Origin: an uncultured Caulobacterales bacterium | GTDB lineage: Bacteria; Pseudomonadota; Alphaproteobacteria; Caulobacterales; Caulobacteraceae | Assembly (NCBI GenBank): GCA_903900155.1 | Contig: CAIUMD010000032.1 | Coordinates: 1-64,000 of the forward strand | Reading direction: 5' to 3' | Length of the DNA: 64,000 nt | Shown here: piece by piece, positions 9,004 to 18,223 of the stretch | How positions within the stretch are numbered: the stretch's first letter is position 1 | Layout of the letters: each line of letters begins with the position of its first letter | Position numbers and translations under genes: made by a program | Notes under the pieces: generated by a model | The model's database searches: none | What the model saw: the letters and a program-made list of their open reading frames with translations, nothing else | Told to the model about the DNA's origin: nothing

Positions 9004-11679
9004 ATGAAGCCTAAGAAGCGCCAACCGCTCGATTTCTCCGCGACGCCGACGGAAACTCCTCCCGAGGATGCCAAGATCGCGCCCGAACTCCCTCCGGAGC
9101 TTCCCGAGACCACGTCGTTTTCCGAGCCTGAAGCGGCCATCCCGACCGCCGAGCCCTTGAGCCTGCAAGAGACTGTGGACAACGACCTGGCCGTGCCGCC
9201 GCCGTCGGCCGTGCGTTCGCGCCGTCGCCGTGAACAGGCGTCCGAGCCCGTGACCAGCTTCGCCGAGCCGGACCTCAAGCCGGCCACCTCGCTGGCCTTT
9301 GGCGTCCAGCCGCCCGCGCCGATCGTCGAGAGCGCAACCGCCGCGCCGGCCAAGGCCGAGAAGCGCGAGGCCGCCCTGGACCTGCGTGGTCCGGTCGCCG
9401 CGGCGCCCGTGCCGCTGACTGCCGAGCCCGCGCCGCGCCGCATGTCGGGCGTGCTGTTTTGGACGATCGCCACCGCCATCGCCGCCCTGTGGGCCCTGGC
9501 CCCGATCGCGTTCGCCCTGGGTTTCGCCCGCGGCGTGCCGGCCTTCAAGGTCGAGGGCTTCGCGCTTATGGTCTTCGCGGGCCTGGCCATCGGGCCAGCG
9601 CTGCTGACCCTGCTGGGCGCCTATCTGCTGCGCCAGGCCACGGGCATCGCCGACGAGCTCCGTCGCACCCGCACCCTGACCGACCGCATCGTGACCCCGG
9701 CCGCCCTGGCCTCCGTCGGCGCCTCCAGCGCGGCCGAGGCCATGCGCCAGGGCGTCGAGGACGCCGCCAACGCCGCCGAGCGGGCGCGCGAGCACATCAT
9801 CTCGCTACGCCAGGCCCTGGCCGAAGAGACCGCCCGCCTGGCCGAGGCCGCTGGCGAGTCGGCCAAGATGGCCAACCAGCTGGCCCAGGGCCTGTCCCAC
9901 GAGCGCACGGCGATGGAGACCCTGTCGCAGTCGCTGGATGCTCGCTCCACCGCCGTGGTCGACGCCATCGGCAGTCAAGCCCGCATGGTGGCCGAGGCCT
10001 CCGACCTGGCCGAGACCCAGTTGCGCGAGGCCGAAGCCGCCCTGGCCGCCCGCGCCGCCGACCTGGCCGCCGCCGCGGCCGAAGCCTCGGACGCCGCCCG
10101 CGTCGGGGCCGAGGATCTGTCGCGCCAGATCGCTCGTCTGGAGACCGCCGGGACCGGCGTCGGCGACCAAGTCGCCACGGTTGAAAAGAGCCTGGCCGCC
10201 CAGCGCGCCGCCCTGGTCGAGATCAGCCAGGCCCTGCGCTCGGAACAGGAGGACTTCGCCGCCGAGGCCGAGACCCGCACCGCCCAGCTCACCGAGTTCG
10301 TCGCCTACACCCGCGTCGGCGCCACCGAGCTGTCGGATACCGCCGCCATGGGCGCGGAGATCCTGCGCGGCCTGATCAGCGCGGCCGCCGACCAGTTCCG
10401 CGAGATGGGCGAGAACGCCACCGCCCAGCGCGAGGCCTTCGCCGACAACGCCAAGAAGACGCTTGAGACCATCGGCGACGCCGCCGAGCAGCAGCGCACC
10501 CTGCTGGAAGACGAGCTGAAGGCGGCCATGGAAGCCATGGCCGAGGCCGCTCTGAAGGCGGGCGAAAGCGTCGAGGCCCGCGTCGAGGCCGCCCGCAGCC
10601 GCGTCGACCAGCTGAACGAGATCGCCTTCGCCGCCGGCCAGAAGGCCGACGCCGTCTTCGAATCCCGCATGGAAGAGGCGCGCGACATCATCGAGCACTC
10701 GGCCCAGATGGTGGAGCAGGCCGGCGCCCGCACCTCGCAGAAGCTGGCCGACTCGGTCGCCGCCGCGCGCGGCACGCTGGACGAGCTGGAGGCGATGCTG
10801 GCCGAGATCGGCAAGCGCACCACCGACCTGCCGGCCGAGGCGCTGCACAAGGCTGGCGAGGTCCGTGTCTCGATCGAGCAGGGCGTCGAGCACCTGATGA
10901 ACGCCATCCGTCGCACCGCCGAGGAGACGGCCGCGATCGACCAGGCCTTCCAGGAGCGCGTGCGCCGCAACTACGAGATGCTGAGCGAGGCAGCTGGCGC
11001 CGTGACCGCGTCCAGCGCCTCGACCGTCGCCGCCCGTACGACCTCGGCCAGCGCGCCGCCGATCCGCACCCGCACCGCTCCGCCGCCGCCTCCGGCCGAT
11101 CCTCTGCCGATGATCGAGTTCGAGGATGAGGACGAGCCGCCGCCGGCCGATCGTCGCCGCCTGCGTCTGACGCCGACCGCCACCGACGAGGAGTTCCGCT
11201 CGGTGTTCGAGCAGGCTTCCACGCGCAAGCACGCCGGTCAGCCCGCGCCCGAGCCGGACGGCGAGGGCGGCTGGAGCTGGCGCAACCTGCTGGCCGGTAT
11301 CGAGAACAGCACGCCCGGCGACAGCGGCCTGGGCGAGAAGCTGGCCGCCGAGATCACGGCCATGGGTATCGATCCGCACGCCCTGCTGCCGCGCGGCCGC
11401 ATCGACGAGATCGCCGCCGCCCTGCAGACTCGCGACGCGGTCGGCGCTCGCGAGGTGGTCAAGCGCCTGGCGCCCGCCGCCATCCGCCGCCTGGTCCGCC
11501 GCCTGTTCTCGGACGCCACGCTGAAGGCCAATACCGAGCGGTTCCTCACGCGCTATTCCGGCATGATCGAGGAAGCCGCGGGCCAGGATCGCGAAGGCTT
11601 CCTGCTGGCGGCGCTGCTGTCGTCTGACGCGGGCCGAGCCTATCTGCTGCTCGACGCGGCTAGCGGCGACCTGCGCTAG
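9004..11679 (+). CDS. tipN: Cell-pole marker TipN (coiled-coil polarity factor)
   Basis: 891 aa, close to the roughly 890 aa I recall for Caulobacter TipN. The N-terminus is acidic and proline-rich (1-140). Two membrane segments follow at about 147-172 and 181-209. Then comes a long alanine- and glutamate-rich coiled coil (about 215-680), a proline-rich linker and a conserved C-terminal globular region (about 750-891). TipN marks the new pole after division and orients flagellum placement and chromosome segregation. I start at ATG 9004 (MKPKKRQPLDF); the frame is open back to 8926 but without conservation cues. Position beside cysDNC and upstream of the hexuronate genes matches Caulobacter gene order as I remember it. 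The identification rests on architecture, size and context rather than a search. Confidence 0.85.
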   Translation: MKPKKRQPLDFSATPTETPPEDAKIAPELPPELPETTSFSEPEAAIPTAEPLSLQETVDNDLAVPPPSAVRSRRRREQASEPVTSFAEPDLKPATSLAFGVQPPAPIVESATAAPAKAEKREAALDLRGPVAAAPVPLTAEPAPRRMSGVLFWTIATAIAALWALAPIAFALGFARGVPAFKVEGFALMVFAGLAIGPALLTLLGAYLLRQATGIADELRRTRTLTDRIVTPAALASVGASSAAEAMRQGVEDAANAAERAREHIISLRQALAEETARLAEAAGESAKMANQLAQGLSHERTAMETLSQSLDARSTAVVDAIGSQARMVAEASDLAETQLREAEAALAARAADLAAAAAEASDAARVGAEDLSRQIARLETAGTGVGDQVATVEKSLAAQRAALVEISQALRSEQEDFAAEAETRTAQLTEFVAYTRVGATELSDTAAMGAEILRGLISAAADQFREMGENATAQREAFADNAKKTLETIGDAAEQQRTLLEDELKAAMEAMAEAALKAGESVEARVEAARSRVDQLNEIAFAAGQKADAVFESRMEEARDIIEHSAQMVEQAGARTSQKLADSVAAARGTLDELEAMLAEIGKRTTDLPAEALHKAGEVRVSIEQGVEHLMNAIRRTAEETAAIDQAFQERVRRNYEMLSEAAGAVTASSASTVAARTTSASAPPIRTRTAPPPPPADPLPMIEFEDEDEPPPADRRRLRLTPTATDEEFRSVFEQASTRKHAGQPAPEPDGEGGWSWRNLLAGIENSTPGDSGLGEKLAAEITAMGIDPHALLPRGRIDEIAAALQTRDAVGAREVVKRLAPAAIRRLVRRLFSDATLKANTERFLTRYSGMIEEAAGQDREGFLLAALLSSDAGRAYLLLDAASGDLR

Positions 11680-12240
11680 GTGAAGCGCCTTTTCGACTTC
11701 ACGGCGGCGGCGATCGGCCTGATCGTGCTGGTCCTGCCGCTCGTCGTACTGTGGGCGGTGGTGCGCCTGACCTCGCCGGGGCCGGGGCTCTACTGGTCGC
11801 AGCGGGTGGGGAAGGGCTCGGGTCTGTTCCCGATGCCCAAGTTCCGCACCATGCGGATCGACACGCCCGAGGTCGCCACGCACCTGCTGGAGAACCCCGA
11901 CCAATGGCTGACGCCGGTCGGGCCGCTGATGCGCAAGCTCAGCCTGGACGAGTTGCCGCAGCTGTGGAGCGTGCTGATCGGCCATATGAGCCTGGTCGGG
12001 CCGCGCCCGGCGCTGTTCAACCAGGATGACCTGATCGCGGCGCGTAAGATCGCCGGCGTCGACGCGCTGCGTCCTGGGGTCACCGGCTGGGCGCAGATCA
12101 ACGGCCGCGACGAACTGGCCATCCCGGACAAGGTGGCGCTGGACGCCGAGTACCTGGCCCGGCGTTCGTTCCTGTTCGACCTGGAGATCCTGGTCAGCAC
12201 CGTCGTGCCGGTGCTGACGGCGCGTGGGGTGACGCGATAG
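11680..12240 (+). CDS. Bacterial sugar transferase (undecaprenyl-phosphate sugar-phosphotransferase, short form)
   Basis: 186 aa, the minimal catalytic unit of the PssY/WbaP-type monotopic sugar-phosphate transferases (Bacterial_transf family). These load the first sugar phosphate onto the lipid carrier for polysaccharide synthesis at the inner membrane. Features are an N-terminal reentrant helix (about 8-30), SPGPGLYWSQRVGK, the catalytic region PMPKFRTMR, LDELPQLWSVL, MSLVGPRPAL and the RPGVTGWAQINGRDEL motif. The GTG start at 11680 directly abuts the tipN stop, so the two genes must share a transcript. No other glycan genes are nearby. The sugar donated is unknown. Confidence 0.88.
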   Translation: MKRLFDFTAAAIGLIVLVLPLVVLWAVVRLTSPGPGLYWSQRVGKGSGLFPMPKFRTMRIDTPEVATHLLENPDQWLTPVGPLMRKLSLDELPQLWSVLIGHMSLVGPRPALFNQDDLIAARKIAGVDALRPGVTGWAQINGRDELAIPDKVALDAEYLARRSFLFDLEILVSTVVPVLTARGVTR

Positions 12241-12254
12241 CGCAGCGGGGCCGT

Positions 12255-12340
12255 CCTCGTCCTTCGACAAGCTCAGGATGAGGACTAGTATTGACGCCGC
12301 TTCAGTAGAAACCTCACCCTGAGCTTGTCGAAGGGCGAGG
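12255..12340. repeat. 86-bp palindromic repeat, copy 1 (CCTTCGACAAGCTCAGG arms)
   Basis: Two 29-bp arms, 12255-12283 and 12312-12340, are near-perfect reverse complements around a 28-bp loop. The arm core is CCTTCGACAAGCTCAGG. An element of identical length and arm sequence lies at 27537-27622. Here it sits between the end of the sugar transferase and the convergent end of the uxuB-like gene, where it could also stop transcription from both sides. Confidence 0.8.
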
Positions 12341-12355
12341 TTTCGGTTCCTCGGA

Positions 12356-13798
12356 CTAAGCCAGCTCGGCGTAGGCCTTCTCGACAGCTTCCACGAACGT
12401 CGCGTTGCCCGTCAGCTTGGCCAGGAACACGCTGTCCAGGGCCAGGAAGGCGGCGACGTCGGTCTTGGCGTCGCCGGTGACGCCCACGCCGATCTCGGTC
12501 AGCTTGTCGTGCAGCGGGTCGGTGATGGCCTCGCCGGTCTTGGCGCGCAGGGCGATGAAGCGCATCCAGGCCGCCAGCGGGATCGCCAGGCGCTCGATCG
12601 AGCGGCCGGCCTCCAGGGTTTCCGTCAGCGTGCCGAGAATGCGGAAGGGCAGCTTCTGCGAACCGTCCCAGGCGATCTGCGACAGGTAGTGGCGGATCTC
12701 GGGATTGCGAAAGCGGGCCAGGATGGCCTCGGCGTAGTCGGCCAGGTCCAGGCCGCGCGGGGCCGTCAGGGTCGGGATGATGTCCTTGGCCATCATGTCG
12801 CGGGCCAGGGTTTCCAGCACCGGGTCGCTGACGGCCTCGAACACCGTCTCGTGGCCGCGCAGGACGCCGGCATAGGCGAGCGTCGAGTGGACGCCGTTCA
12901 GCAGGCGCAGCTTGGCGCGCTCGAAGCCGCGGACGTCGTCGGTCAGGATGACGCCGACGCTGGCCAGGTCCGGCGCGTCAGCGGGGAGCACGTCCTCGAC
13001 GACCCACTGGGTGAAGGCCTCGCGCTGGATCGGCCAGGCGTCCTCCAGGCCCGTGGCGGCCAGGACCCGCTCTCGCAGCGCGTCGTCGGTGGCCGGGGTG
13101 ATGCTGTCGACCATGGTGCGCGGGAAGCTGCCATGGACCTCGATCCAGGCGGCCAGGTCGGCGTCGATCTTGGCGGCGAAGGCCACCACGGCCGCCTTCA
13201 GGCGCCAGCCGTTGTCGGCGAGGTTGTCGCAGGCCACGACGGCGTAGGGCGACAGGCCGGCGGCGAAGCGGCGGCGCAGGCCCTCGACGATGTAGCCGAC
13301 GGCGCTCTTGGGCTCACGCGGATTGGCCAGGTCGTGGACGATGTCGGGGTGCTTATCGTCCAACCCGCCTTCGGCCGACAGGGTGTAGCCCTTCTCGGTG
13401 ACGGTCAGGGTGACCATGCGGGTCGACGGAGCGGCCAGGCGAGCGAAGACCGACGGTGGATCCTCGGGCGCGACCAGCACCTCGCGGATCGCGCCGATCA
13501 TGCGGAAGGTGGTCTCGGCGTCCAGCTGGGCCAGAGTGTAGAGGCCGTCCTGCGGCTCCAGGGCGTCGCGGACGCCGGGGCTCTTCAGCGACACCGCGCA
13601 GATCCCCCAGCGCGGATCGATCGCCAGCAGCTGGTCGAAATAGAAGGCCTGGTGGGCGCGGTGGAAGGCGCCGGGTCCGAAGTGGACGACGCCGATCTGG
13701 ACCTTGTCGCGGTCATAGCTCGGCAGGGCCGTGCCCGGAGCCGCGCCCGGATAGCTGGTGGCGCTCAGACGCAGGGCGGGGGAGGAGGAAGCCGTCAA
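12356..13798 (-). CDS. uxuB: Mannitol dehydrogenase-family hexuronate reductase (UxuB type)
   Basis: 480 aa NAD-dependent long-chain polyol dehydrogenase. It reduces fructuronate to mannonate, or tagaturonate to altronate, after uronate isomerase. The Rossmann part opens with VVHFGPGAFHRAHQAF, typical of UxuB and mannitol dehydrogenases rather than UxaB. The family's catalytic Lys/Asn/His pattern is seen in KLRLLNGVHS. The start appears to be TTG 13798 (MTASSSPALRL), because an in-frame TAG lies just upstream and no later start keeps the N-terminal strand. It follows uxaA by 83 bp on the same strand, presumably as one operon. Because its neighbour is an altronate dehydratase, true specificity (tagaturonate, fructuronate or both) is open. 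Confidence 0.82.
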   Translation of the reverse strand: MTASSSPALRLSATSYPGAAPGTALPSYDRDKVQIGVVHFGPGAFHRAHQAFYFDQLLAIDPRWGICAVSLKSPGVRDALEPQDGLYTLAQLDAETTFRMIGAIREVLVAPEDPPSVFARLAAPSTRMVTLTVTEKGYTLSAEGGLDDKHPDIVHDLANPREPKSAVGYIVEGLRRRFAAGLSPYAVVACDNLADNGWRLKAAVVAFAAKIDADLAAWIEVHGSFPRTMVDSITPATDDALRERVLAATGLEDAWPIQREAFTQWVVEDVLPADAPDLASVGVILTDDVRGFERAKLRLLNGVHSTLAYAGVLRGHETVFEAVSDPVLETLARDMMAKDIIPTLTAPRGLDLADYAEAILARFRNPEIRHYLSQIAWDGSQKLPFRILGTLTETLEAGRSIERLAIPLAAWMRFIALRAKTGEAITDPLHDKLTEIGVGVTGDAKTDVAAFLALDSVFLAKLTGNATFVEAVEKAYAELA

Positions 13799-13881
13799 GG
13801 GAACTCGCCTAGTTGTCGTAGGGGAAGGAGCCGGGCGCTAGATGAGCCAGTTCGGACACCGGTGGCAATCCAGCTTGACCT

Positions 13882-15390
13882 TCAAAGCGTCACGCCCGAC
13901 TTCCAGATGGCGATTTCGCGCTCGCCGTTCAGTTCTGCCTTGGTGGCCTTGCCCGAGGCGGTGTCGACCACCAGGTCCATCAGGCGGTTGGCGGCCTCGT
14001 CCATCGAAACGCCCTCCAGCACCTGGCCGGCGTCGAAATCGATCCAGCCGGGCTTGCGCTGGGCTAGGCCCGAGTTCGAAGCGATCTTCAGGGTCGGGGC
14101 GGGAAAGCCCAGCGGCGTGCCGCGGCCGGTGGTGAACAGGATGACCGTGGCGCCGGCCGCCGTCAGGGCCGTCGACGACACCGCGTCGTTGCCCGGTGCT
14201 TCCAGGAAGGTCAGGCCGTGCGGGCCGACCTTTTCGCCGTAGCGCAGCACCTCGACCAGCCGGGCTCGGCCGCCCTTCTGCACCGCGCCCAGGGATTTCT
14301 CCTCCAGCGTGGTGATCCCGCCGGCGATGTTGCCGGGCGAGGGGTTTTCGTAGATCGGCTGGTTGTTGTCGATGAAGTAGCGCTTGAAGTCGTCGATCAC
14401 CGCGACGGCCTGGTCGAAGATCTCGCGGCTGGCGGCGCGCTGCAGCAGCACGTTCTCGGCCCCGAAGACCTCGGGGATCTCGGTCAGCACCGGCGTGCCG
14501 CCGGCGTCGGCCACCTTGTCGGCGATGCGGCCGACCAGCGGATTGGCCGTGACGCCCGAAAAGCCGTCCGAGCCGCCGCACTTGAGGCCCACGACCAGTT
14601 CCGAGACCGGGATCGGCTCGCGCTTATCCTGCTCGGCCCGTTCGACCAGGGCCTCGACGGCGGCCAGGCCGTCTTCAAGCTCGTCCTCGACCATCTGGGT
14701 GGTGAAGCTGCGCAGGCGATCGCGGTCGATCTCGGGCGCGCTGTCCAGCAGGGCCTTGAGTTGGTTGTTCTCGCAGCCCAGGCCCAGCAGCAGCACGCCG
14801 CCGGCGTTGGGGTGGCTGGCCAGGGCGGCGATCAGCTTGCGGGTATGGGTCAGGTCATCGCCCAGCTGCGAGCAGCCGAACGGATGCGGGAAGGCGAAGA
14901 CGCCGTCGACACGGCCGGCGAAGCGCTGGTTGGCCTTCTCGGCGATGCGGCGGGCGGTGTTGGCCACGCAGCCGACGGTGCACAGCACCCAGATTTCGTT
15001 GCGCGTGCCGGCCCGGCCGTTCTTGCGGCGATAGCCGTCGAAGGTGCGGATAGGTGTCTCCGCTTGGGGTTCCGGCGCGGTGGGCGTGAAGCTGTAGCCC
15101 TCGACGCCCTCCAGGCGGGTGTGGACGTTGTGGACGTGCACATGGTCGCCCACGGCGATGTCGACGACGGCCCGACCGATCGGCCAACCGTACTTCAGGA
15201 CGTCGCTGCCAGCGCTGGCAGCCTGGATAGCGATCTTGTGGCCCTTGGGGATGTCGGCCCGCACCACGATGGCCTGGCCGTGCAGGTCCAGGGTCTCGCC
15301 GCCGACCAGGTCGCGCAGGGCGGTGGCGACGTGATCGCGAGGGTCCACCGGGTGGATCGATTCGCGCTGGGCCAGGGTCGTTTCAGTCAT
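13882..15390 (-). CDS. uxaA: Altronate dehydratase
   Basis: 502 aa, full length for the UxaA family. It dehydrates D-altronate to 2-keto-3-deoxy-D-gluconate. The N-terminal SAF-like domain (about 20-100) contains IVVRADIPKGHKIA and GDHVHVHNVH. The large C-terminal domain has GYRRKNGRAGTRNEIWVL, HPFGCSQLGDD, GLGCENNQ and GLKCGGSDGFSG, where conserved Cys and His residues are thought to hold the metal centre. The start is ATG 15390. A LacI-type operator at 15444-15457 lies 54 bp upstream, between this gene and the divergent repressor. It is first in an operon with the reductase gene. Confidence 0.93.
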   Translation of the reverse strand: MTETTLAQRESIHPVDPRDHVATALRDLVGGETLDLHGQAIVVRADIPKGHKIAIQAASAGSDVLKYGWPIGRAVVDIAVGDHVHVHNVHTRLEGVEGYSFTPTAPEPQAETPIRTFDGYRRKNGRAGTRNEIWVLCTVGCVANTARRIAEKANQRFAGRVDGVFAFPHPFGCSQLGDDLTHTRKLIAALASHPNAGGVLLLGLGCENNQLKALLDSAPEIDRDRLRSFTTQMVEDELEDGLAAVEALVERAEQDKREPIPVSELVVGLKCGGSDGFSGVTANPLVGRIADKVADAGGTPVLTEIPEVFGAENVLLQRAASREIFDQAVAVIDDFKRYFIDNNQPIYENPSPGNIAGGITTLEEKSLGAVQKGGRARLVEVLRYGEKVGPHGLTFLEAPGNDAVSSTALTAAGATVILFTTGRGTPLGFPAPTLKIASNSGLAQRKPGWIDFDAGQVLEGVSMDEAANRLMDLVVDTASGKATKAELNGEREIAIWKSGVTL

Positions 15391-15443
15391 CTTGGATCGT
15401 CGTCGCCGGAAGGAGTGTCGTCGATTTGCACATTCATTGACAT

Positions 15444-15457
15444 GGTAACCGGTGTCA
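15444..15457 (-). promoter_or_regulatory. LacI-family operator upstream of uxaA
   Basis: Reads GGTAACCGGTGTCA on the plus strand. Its reverse complement TGACACCGGTTACC is identical to the site in front of uxaC. It lies in the 160-bp divergent region, 54 bp from uxaA and 94 bp from the repressor gene, so it may control both. Confidence 0.75.
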
Positions 15458-15550
15458 GCCAGGTCGCAAGCGGACGTTTCGACCTAGGTTGGCGATGCTT
15501 ACGCCGCTAGAGTATGACAAAAGAAAATGACTTAGGCTGCTGGAAACGCC

Positions 15551-16627
15551 GTGAACTCTTCGAAGACGCCTTCCTCGACCCCTGCCGAAGACAGTGAGAA
15601 CGGCGTGGAGGGCGGACGCCGCCGGGCCACGATCAACGACATTGCTCGCCTGGCGGGGGTCTCCAAGAAGACCGTTTCCCGCGTGATCAACCAGTCGCCG
15701 TTCGTCCGTGACGAGACGCGCGAGCGGATCGAGGCGGTGATCGCCGAGTGGGGCTACGCGCCCGACCCGCAGGCCCGGGGCCTGGCGTTCCGCCGCTCGT
15801 TCCTGATCGGCATGATCTACGACAACCCCAATCCGCAGTACGTCGTGAACATGCAACTGGGCCTGCTGGACGGCATGCGGGGCTCGGGCTTCGAGCTGGT
15901 CGTCCACCCCTGTAACCGCGCCAGCCCGACCTTCCTGTCCGACATCCGCTCGTTCGTGGAGCGCCAGAAACTGTATGGCGTGGTGCTGCCGCCGTCGGTG
16001 TCGGAAGACGAGCGCGTCGCCAAGCTGCTGAACGAGATCGGCTGCTCGTACATCCGGATCGCCTCGGTCGAGCTGGACAAGCCCGAGCACATGATCGTCG
16101 GCCACGACCGCATGGGCGGCGCGGCCGCCGCGCGGCACATCGTCGAGCTGGGCCACAAGACCATCGCCTTCATCTCGGGTCCCGACACCTTCCGCTCGTC
16201 CCACGAGCGGCGAGGGGGCTTCGAGGACGGCCTGGCCGAGGCGGGCCTGAAGCTGGGTCCCAAGGACATCGTCCAGGGCGCCTATACCTTCGAGTCCGGC
16301 GTGGCCTGCGGCGACGAGCTCTTGGCGCGCACGCCGCGTCCGACCGCCATCTTCTGCGGCAACGACGAAATGGCCGCCGGCGTCCTGCAGTCGGCGCGCA
16401 AGGCCGGCCTGACGGTGCCCGCCGACCTGACCGTCGTGGGCTTCGACGACTTCCAGATCGCCCAGGCCGTCTGGCCGCCGCTGACCACGGTGCATACGCC
16501 GACCCGCGAGATCGGTAAGATGGCCGCCGAAAAGCTGATTGGCGTCGAGCGGCGCGAACCGCGCGACGCGACCAAGACCGAACCGAGCCTGGTGGTCCGC
16601 GAGTCCTCGGGACCGGTTCCCAGCTAG
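15551..16627 (+). CDS. LacI-family repressor of the hexuronate genes
   Basis: 358 aa. A poorly conserved 25-residue leader precedes the LacI helix-turn-helix TINDIARLAGVSKKTVSRVI (28-47), a hinge helix (DPQARGLAF) and a periplasmic-binding-like effector domain (ISGPDTFRSSHERRGGFEDG, FCGNDEMAAGVLQ, GFDDFQIA). The likely inducer is a hexuronate or an early pathway intermediate. The proposed start is GTG 15551. It lies between the divergent uxaA operon and the downstream uxaC genes. Matching 14-bp palindromes occur next to each pathway operon. I recall a Caulobacter LacI-type hexuronate regulator being called HumR but cannot confirm identity. Confidence 0.88.
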   Translation: MNSSKTPSSTPAEDSENGVEGGRRRATINDIARLAGVSKKTVSRVINQSPFVRDETRERIEAVIAEWGYAPDPQARGLAFRRSFLIGMIYDNPNPQYVVNMQLGLLDGMRGSGFELVVHPCNRASPTFLSDIRSFVERQKLYGVVLPPSVSEDERVAKLLNEIGCSYIRIASVELDKPEHMIVGHDRMGGAAAARHIVELGHKTIAFISGPDTFRSSHERRGGFEDGLAEAGLKLGPKDIVQGAYTFESGVACGDELLARTPRPTAIFCGNDEMAAGVLQSARKAGLTVPADLTVVGFDDFQIAQAVWPPLTTVHTPTREIGKMAAEKLIGVERREPRDATKTEPSLVVRESSGPVPS

Positions 16628-16661
16628 AGCATTCGCGGCCCCTTCGGGTTGCATCGGATCA

Positions 16662-16675
16662 TGACACCGGTTACC
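16662..16675 (+). promoter_or_regulatory. LacI-family operator upstream of uxaC
   Basis: TGACACCGGTTACC, 35 bp after the repressor stop and 61 bp before the uxaC start. It is the exact reverse complement of the uxaA site, with one half-site perfect (TGACACC) and the other degenerate. Confidence 0.75.
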
Positions 16676-16735
16676 AAGCGGGCCGCAAGGGTTGCCCGTG
16701 AGGCCGCCGGTCATAAAGGGAGCAGACGCATCGCC

Positions 16736-18199
16736 ATGCCCAGGCCTCTGAATTTCCATGAAGATCGGCTTTTCCCGTCGGATGCGACGACGCGCTCGTA
16801 CGCGCGGGGCCTGTACGGCCTGGTGAAGGACCTGCCGATCATCAGCCCGCACGGTCACACCGATCCTTCGTGGTTCGCCACGAACGCGCCGTTCCAGGAC
16901 GCCACCGACCTGCTGCTGGCCCCGGACCACTATCTGTACCGAATGCTCTACAGCCAGGGCGTCAGCCTGGACGCCCTGAAGGTGCGCTCGAAGGCGGGCG
17001 TGCCGGCGACCGACCCGCGCGCGGCCTGGAAGCTGTTCGCGTCGAACTTCCACCTCTTCCGCGGCACGCCGTCGTGGATCTGGCTGAACCATGTGTTCAG
17101 CAAGGTGTTCGGCTTCACCGAATTCCTGGAAGCCTCGAACGCCGACGACTATTTCGACCGCATCAACGAGGCGCTGGCCTCGGACGCGTTTCGCCCGCGC
17201 GCCCTGTTCGACCGCTTCAACATCGAGACCCTGGCCACGACTGAGGGCCCGCACGAGGTGCTCAAGCACCACCAGGCCATCCGCGAGAGCGGCTGGGGCG
17301 GCCACGTCATCACCGCCTATCGTCCCGACGCGGTCATCGACTTCGAGGACGAGCGCTCGCCGCGGTCGTTCGAGCGCTTCGCCGAGGTGTCCGGCAAGGA
17401 CGTCTACAGCTGGAAACAGTACCTCGAAGCCCACCGCCTGCGCCGCCAGGCCTTCATCGAGGCCGGCGCCACCTCGTCGGACCACGGTCACCCGACCGCC
17501 GCGACCGCCGACCTGTCGGACGTCGAGGCCGAGGCCCTGTTCCAGAGCCTGGTGAAGGGTGATGTGACGCCCGAGAAGGCAGAGCTGTTCCGCGCCCAGA
17601 TGCTGACCGAAATGGCCAAGATGAGCCTGGACGACGGCCTGGTCATGCAGATCCACCCCGGTTCGCACCGTAACCACAATGTCGGCCTGCTCGAGACCCA
17701 CGGTCGCGACAAGGGCGCCGACATCCCGATGCGCACCGAGTACGTCTCGGCGCTGAAGCCGCTGCTGACCCGCCTGGGCAACGATCAGCGCCTGTCGGTG
17801 ATCCTGTTCACCCTGGACGAGACCGTCTACAGCCGCGAACTGGCCCCGCTGGCCGGCCACTATCCGGTGCTGAAGCTGGGCCCGTCCTGGTGGTTCCACG
17901 ACAGCCCGGAAGGCATGATGCGCTTCCGCGAGCAGGTCACGGAAACCGCCGGCTTCTACAACACCGTCGGCTTTAACGACGACACCCGCGCCTTCCTGTC
18001 GATCCCGGCCCGCCACGACGTGGCCCGCCGCGTCGACTCGGCCTTCCTGGCCTGCATGGTCGCCGAGCACCGCATGGACCTGGTCGAGGCCGAGGAACTG
18101 ATCGTCGATCTGACGTACAACCTGCCTAAGAAGGCCTACAAGCTCGACCAGCGTCCGGACTGGGCTCGTCCCACCACGCTGCGCGCGGCCGCCGAATAG
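16736..18199 (+). CDS. uxaC: Uronate isomerase (glucuronate/galacturonate isomerase)
   Basis: 487 aa member of the amidohydrolase-fold uronate isomerases. It converts D-glucuronate to D-fructuronate and D-galacturonate to D-tagaturonate, the entry step of the pathway. ATG 16736 (MPRPLNFHEDRLF) follows GGGAG at about 13 bp. The open frame back to 16649 crosses the operator and is not coding. Metal-site residues are visible in SPHGHTDPSWF (His39, His41), and the family segment MQIHPGSHRNHN follows later. Other family segments are PSWWFHDSPEGM and GFNDDTRAFLSIPARHDV. It is followed by kduI 24 bp downstream, so they are one operon. Confidence 0.95.
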   Translation: MPRPLNFHEDRLFPSDATTRSYARGLYGLVKDLPIISPHGHTDPSWFATNAPFQDATDLLLAPDHYLYRMLYSQGVSLDALKVRSKAGVPATDPRAAWKLFASNFHLFRGTPSWIWLNHVFSKVFGFTEFLEASNADDYFDRINEALASDAFRPRALFDRFNIETLATTEGPHEVLKHHQAIRESGWGGHVITAYRPDAVIDFEDERSPRSFERFAEVSGKDVYSWKQYLEAHRLRRQAFIEAGATSSDHGHPTAATADLSDVEAEALFQSLVKGDVTPEKAELFRAQMLTEMAKMSLDDGLVMQIHPGSHRNHNVGLLETHGRDKGADIPMRTEYVSALKPLLTRLGNDQRLSVILFTLDETVYSRELAPLAGHYPVLKLGPSWWFHDSPEGMMRFREQVTETAGFYNTVGFNDDTRAFLSIPARHDVARRVDSAFLACMVAEHRMDLVEAEELIVDLTYNLPKKAYKLDQRPDWARPTTLRAAAE

Positions 18200-18223
18200 A
18201 ACACCCTTTCCGGAGACTTCCCG

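Noticed and set aside
9805-12270. 821-codon minus-strand frame opposite tipN
   Set aside because: Shadow of the repetitive coiled-coil coding sequence.
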